From positions 511,360 through 575,359 of the forward strand of contig VUYV01000294.1 of assembly GCA_008711295.1 (NCBI GenBank): DNA of 64,000 nt, given 5' to 3'. This DNA is from Anarhynchus alexandrinus. Taxonomy: Eukaryota; Chordata; Aves; Charadriiformes; Charadriidae. The notes beneath the pieces are model-generated. The model ran no database searches, was not told the DNA's origin, and saw only the letters and a list, made by a program, of their open reading frames with translations. A program made the position numbers and the translations under genes. The first letter of the stretch is position 1; each line of letters opens with the position of its first letter. Shown piece by piece: positions 60,020-64,000 of this stretch.

Positions 60020-61183
60020 CTGCGGACGCAAGCAAAAAATTAACAGGGTGGGGATTTCCTGTCCAGCAGCGCGTTGTGTGTGACTGGTGGCCCAGGGCTC
60101 TAATGAGAGCAAACACAATTAAAACATAGAGCCCAGCGTAAGCATTTAGGGCTTGGCCACTTTGGCAATGAGGTGTGAAACGGCCCAGGAGGGAGCCACG
60201 GGTGAGGAGGGCTCTGTGCCAGCCGGCCCCTCGCCTACAGCCTTCTCCTTTATATCCTCGCAAGCCTGCCTTCGGAAAGGGGAGGGAGCGGGGGGGATGG
60301 ATTAGGGAGTTTTCCTTTGTTTTTGAGAAGAGGAATCACCTGGCTGTAGGGGAAAAATACCCAAGAGCTGTTCTGTGCTGTCTCCTTGCGGCCAGGCAGC
60401 ATGAGCTGAAGGGTTTGCGCAGCCCCCAGGCAAACCCCACCATTAGCTAACATCTTTTTTCAGCTATTTCCCCCCCCTCCTCGCAGGGCTGAGGAGCAGG
60501 AGGGTTTGCTCCTGGGCTTGCAGCGGGGCTGGTGCCCACGTTGCAGGTGGCGATGGTGCTACCAGGCTGGGGTCATGCCGGCTCGGAAACTTTTCGTAAG
60601 CCCAACCTGACCCGTGCACAGGGCAACACTGACACAGCTTAAGGGAAGGCTTCAAATTTAAAGCGGAATGGTTTTTCACTACTGCCGTCCCCATAGCAAG
60701 GCTCTTATTCTAGCATGAACGCTTCCTCGTAGCCAAAACTTCCTCCTTGCCTCCTTTCAGGTGAGAAGCAGCAGCGGGAGAAATGTGCCAGGAGCCGGGG
60801 CTGCAGCGTGAGTGGGTCTGCAAGCCACCACGGCGCTGGTGGCACCCGGCCCCATTGCCGCGACCGAGGCTGGCAGGTATGTGCCCGTTTGCCTTGGCTG
60901 CCCCAGCCGCCCGCCTCGCGTCCGAGTGGGTCCCACTGCTCAGCACTGCCTCGCTCTGTCTGCGCTCTGCCCACTTTCTGCCCACCCCGCGGGGCCATGG
61001 CTCCTTGCACAGGGATCCTCCTGGTGAGAAACCACCTCTGCGCTTCCCGCCGCTGAGCTTGTGGACCCAGCAAGAGCCTCTAATTTTTCCAACAGCAGGC
61101 TTTGCTGCGTGCGGGCATAGGGCTGGAGGGACATGGGGATTGCTGTCATCCCTGCAGCATCATCACTGGAGCAATGAAGTGCA
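60020..61183. other. SYT8 upstream region
   Basis: Presumed 5' intron and promoter of SYT8. GC-rich near 60.75-61.05 kb. I could not place the non-coding first exon, and no other gene is supported. Confidence 0.5.
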
Positions 61184-61215
61184 AGTTAAGTAACTTGCCC
61201 AGGGCCACCTGGGAC
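61184..61215 (+). repeat. Possible MIR SINE fragment
   Basis: AGTTAAGTAACTTGCCCAGG and the following bases resemble the MIR core (TAAGTAACTTGCCCAAGGTCAC). The same stretch opens copy 2 at 62494. Too short to be certain. Confidence 0.3.
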
Positions 61216-62492
61216 ATCTGTGCCATTGGACACCCGAGCTCCGCTTGCAGCCTCACCGCCAGCAGCTTTAATGATCAGTTTCTCCTGTTCCCACTTGCGG
61301 AAATCCATGGCCGGTGACATGCCTGTGATATTTAGGAGGCACTGGGCTGTGGCTCCAGGCTGTGGTGGTGGGTGGACACAACAGCGTGGGCAAGCAGGCA
61401 CCCACCCAGCACAGAACTAGGTGTCTCAGCACTTTCCCCTGCCAGACGCCCACGGGCTGTGCCACGTTAGTCTGACACTGGCCCTGGTTAAAAAAAAAGC
61501 TCATCCCAGCCCTGNTGTGAACTCCGGGCCCAGCCGCTGCGCGTGGCAGGGGCATGCTGCGGGGTGAGACAGGACCCCGCCAGGTGCCGAGCCGAGGGTG
61601 CGGCAGGGATGGTGGCTGCACAGCACGGCCGAAACAGGAAAGTCTGCTTTGCCAGCCCAGGAACCAGGCGGCCCCAGCAGCTCCGTCGGCCCCACCTTGC
61701 CGCTAACCCAAGTGGTGCTCACGCAGGCGAAAAGCCAGCGGGGAACTCCCTGCCGGACCAGGAAGCAAAACCTGCCCTCCCATCTGCGAGAAGCCGGCGG
61801 GCATCACTGCCCAGCTCTGTGCCCTGGCAAATTCCCTTCTTCAAGTTACCCCTGCAGTGATGCTCGGCTGGACCATGCGGCTGCAGGCATCTAGAGCAAG
61901 GAGACGGATGCTTGCAAGGGGATGGGTGCAAGGCTGCATCCATCCCTGGGGAGCCCTGCGCTTGGGGAGCCCAGCTCGTCGGCCCACAGGGGTACGTGGT
62001 GGTTTAATGCACCATGTGAGGGCTTGGGAAATGCATGCGGCAGTGGGGATGAACAGAGATGCTCTGCTCCAGCACGGCAGGGAGTACGGACGGGGCGAGG
62101 GGATACTACTTGGGAGCAGCGCCAGGCACATGGCCAGGAGAGATGTCACCAGCGTCCCTGTCACGTTAAATTTATGCTTGCACACTTTTTCCCTTGCTGC
62201 CAATTCAGCAAAGTCAGCCCAAAACCTGCCTTGTCACTGCACAAATTTGGGGCGGTGCTGGAAGCAGGGAGCAATACCGCCAGTGCACGATGGCTGACAT
62301 GGACATGGCGGGGAGAGGCCCTGGAAACCAGACACGTCCCAGCTCTGCCTGGCCACCCTGGCTCACCAGTCCTGCCAGATTTTCACATGGCCACCAAGGC
62401 GTTGCCACACCAGGCACCTGGCCACTGGACAGATGCCTGGGCTACCTCTCAGCCACCTAAAACCTGGCCCCGCTCGCAAGCACCCTGCACTC
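61184..62492. repeat. Direct duplication upstream of SYT8, copy 1
   Basis: Nearly identical to 62494-63868. It differs near its left end by a 17-18 bp indel (about 61231-61248) and at its internal gap (N at 61515), where copy 2 retains roughly 70-80 extra bases. It ends exactly at the N at 62493. No coding content recognised. Confidence 0.93.
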
Positions 62493-62493
62493 N

Positions 62494-63868
62494 AGTTAAG
62501 TGACTTGCCCAGGGCCACCTGGGACATCTGCGCCGTTGGACAGCCTCACCGCCAGCAGCTTTAATGATCAGTTTCTCCTGTTCCCACTTGTGGAAATCCA
62601 TGGCCGGTGACATGCCTGTGATATTTAGGAGGCACTGGGCTGTGGCTCAAGGCTGCGGTGGTGGGTGGACACAACAGCGTGGGCAAGCAGGCACCCACCC
62701 AGCACAGAACTAGGTGTCTCAGCACTTTCCCCTGCCAGACGCCCACGGGCTGTGCCACGTTAGTCTGACACTGGCCCTGGTTAAAAAAAAAGCTCATCCC
62801 AGCCCTGCGGGGTGACCTGAGCTGCTGTTTTGGGGACGATAGGGACAGCCCTACTGCTGTGTGGGAGAGGCAGCGCAGTCCTGGTGGGCTNCGTGAGCTC
62901 CGGGCCCAGCCGCTGCGCGTGGCAAGGGCATGCTGCAGGGTGAGACAGGACCCTGCCAGGTGCCGAGCCGAGGGTGCAGCAGGGATGGTGGCTGCACAGC
63001 ACGGCCGAAACAGGAAAGTCTGCTTTGCCAGCCCAGGAACCAGGCGGCCCCAGCAGCTCCGTCGGCCCCACCTTGCCGCTGACCCAAGTGGTGCTCACGC
63101 AGGCGAAAAGCCAGCGGGGAACTCCCTGCCGGACCAGGAAGCAAAACCTGCCCTCCCATCTGCGAGAAGCCGGCGGGCATCACTGCCCAGCTCTGTGCCC
63201 TGGCAAATTCCCTTCTTCAAGTTACCCCTGCAGTGATGCTCGGCTGGACCATGCGGCTGCAGGCATCTAGAGCAAGGAGACGGATGCTTGCAAGGGGATG
63301 GGTGCAAGGCTGCATCCATCCCTGGGGAGCCCTGCGCTTGGGGAGCCCAGCTCGTCGGCCCACAGGGGTACGTGGTGGTTTAATGCACCATGTGAGGGCT
63401 TGGGAAATGCATGCGGCAGTGGGGATGAACAGAGATGCTCTGCTCCAGCACGGCAGGGAGTACGGACGGGGCGAGGGGATACTACTTGGGAGCAGCGCCA
63501 GGCACATGGCCAGGAGAGATGTCACCAGCGTCCCTGTCACGTTAAATTTATGCTTGCACACTTTTTCCCTTGCTGCCAATTCAGCAAAGTCAGCCCAAAA
63601 CCTGCCTTGTCACTGCACAAATTTGGGGCGGTGCTGGAAGCAGGGAGCAATACCGCCAGTGCACGATGGCTGACATGGACATGGCGGGGAGAGGCCCTGG
63701 AAACCAGACACGTCCCAGCTCTGCCTGGCCACCCTGGCTCACCAGTCCTGCCAGATTTTCACATGGCCACCAAGGCGTTGCCACACCAGGCACCTGGCCA
63801 CTGGACAGATGCCTGGGCTACCTCTCAGCCACCTAAAACCTGGCCCCGCTCGCAAGCACCCTGCACTC
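62494..63868. repeat. Direct duplication upstream of SYT8, copy 2
   Basis: Starts right after the N at 62493 and runs into unique sequence at 63869. It contains its own single N at 62891 at the place equivalent to the N at 61515. Two copies sharing the same unresolved spot point to one locus assembled twice. Confidence 0.93.
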
Positions 63869-64000
63869 CTGCTGCTTAGAGAAGCATCATCTCCATGAGC
63901 AGGAGATGCTGTGGGAATGATGCTGCAGCAAACCTCTGGGGGGGAAACATAGATGCCAAAAAACTTTTTTGCTCTAAACTGGTGGTCCCGGAGGAAGCAC

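Noticed and set aside
61857..62297. 146-residue open frame, repeated at 63233-63673
   Set aside because: It recurs only because the region is duplicated in the assembly; low-complexity GC-rich translation without a domain.
1..64000. tRNA, rRNA, CRISPR arrays, bacterial-type operons, endogenous virus
   Set aside because: Nothing with these signatures was seen; the window is ordinary vertebrate intron-exon sequence with one CR1.

Overview
This is a piece of a vertebrate nuclear genome, almost certainly a bird. The genes are split by GT-AG introns. The one clear interspersed repeat is a CR1 LINE 3' end with the terminal ATTCTGTG-type repeats typical of birds. The troponin I reading is 183 residues, the same length as avian fast-muscle troponin I, with only a few substitutions from the chicken protein as I remember it. 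Reading the minus strand from right to left the gene order is SYT8, a dual-specificity-phosphatase-like gene, TNNI2, LSP1, all in the same direction. Apart from the phosphatase-like gene this is the order of human 11p15.5 (SYT8-TNNI2-LSP1).

Layout. 1-35.4 kb: LSP1 on the minus strand, running off the left edge; two alternative first coding exons (35.3 kb and 22.2 kb) both splice in frame to a common second exon at 9.0 kb, followed by exons at 5.4, 2.2 and 1.0 kb. 36.3-40.3 kb: a complete TNNI2 coding region in seven coding exons, including a 7-nt microexon. 42.9-53.3 kb: a three-coding-exon gene for a 374-residue protein whose dual-specificity phosphatase domain keeps the catalytic cysteine but has leucine in place of the invariant arginine. 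57.1-60.0 kb: a complete eight-coding-exon SYT8 (397 residues). 60.0-64.0 kb: non-coding SYT8 upstream sequence.

Assembly state matters here. There are nine isolated single N bases and one 79-N run. Two large direct duplications (42852-46244 versus 46246-49639, and 61184-62492 versus 62494-63868) abut single Ns exactly and look like unmerged overlapping contig ends or haplotypes. A third, 30-bp repeat flanks the N at 54195. The apparent second copy of the phosphatase 3' end is therefore probably not a real gene copy, and the TNNI2-to-phosphatase distance is probably inflated by about 3.4 kb.

The four genes are not an operon. TNNI2 is a muscle thin-filament subunit, LSP1 a leukocyte F-actin-binding protein and SYT8 a membrane-trafficking C2 protein. 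Leukocyte-type motif clusters (GATA, ETS/PU.1-like) lie inside the LSP1 introns. The most novel item is the predicted pseudophosphatase between SYT8 and TNNI2, where I know of no mammalian gene.
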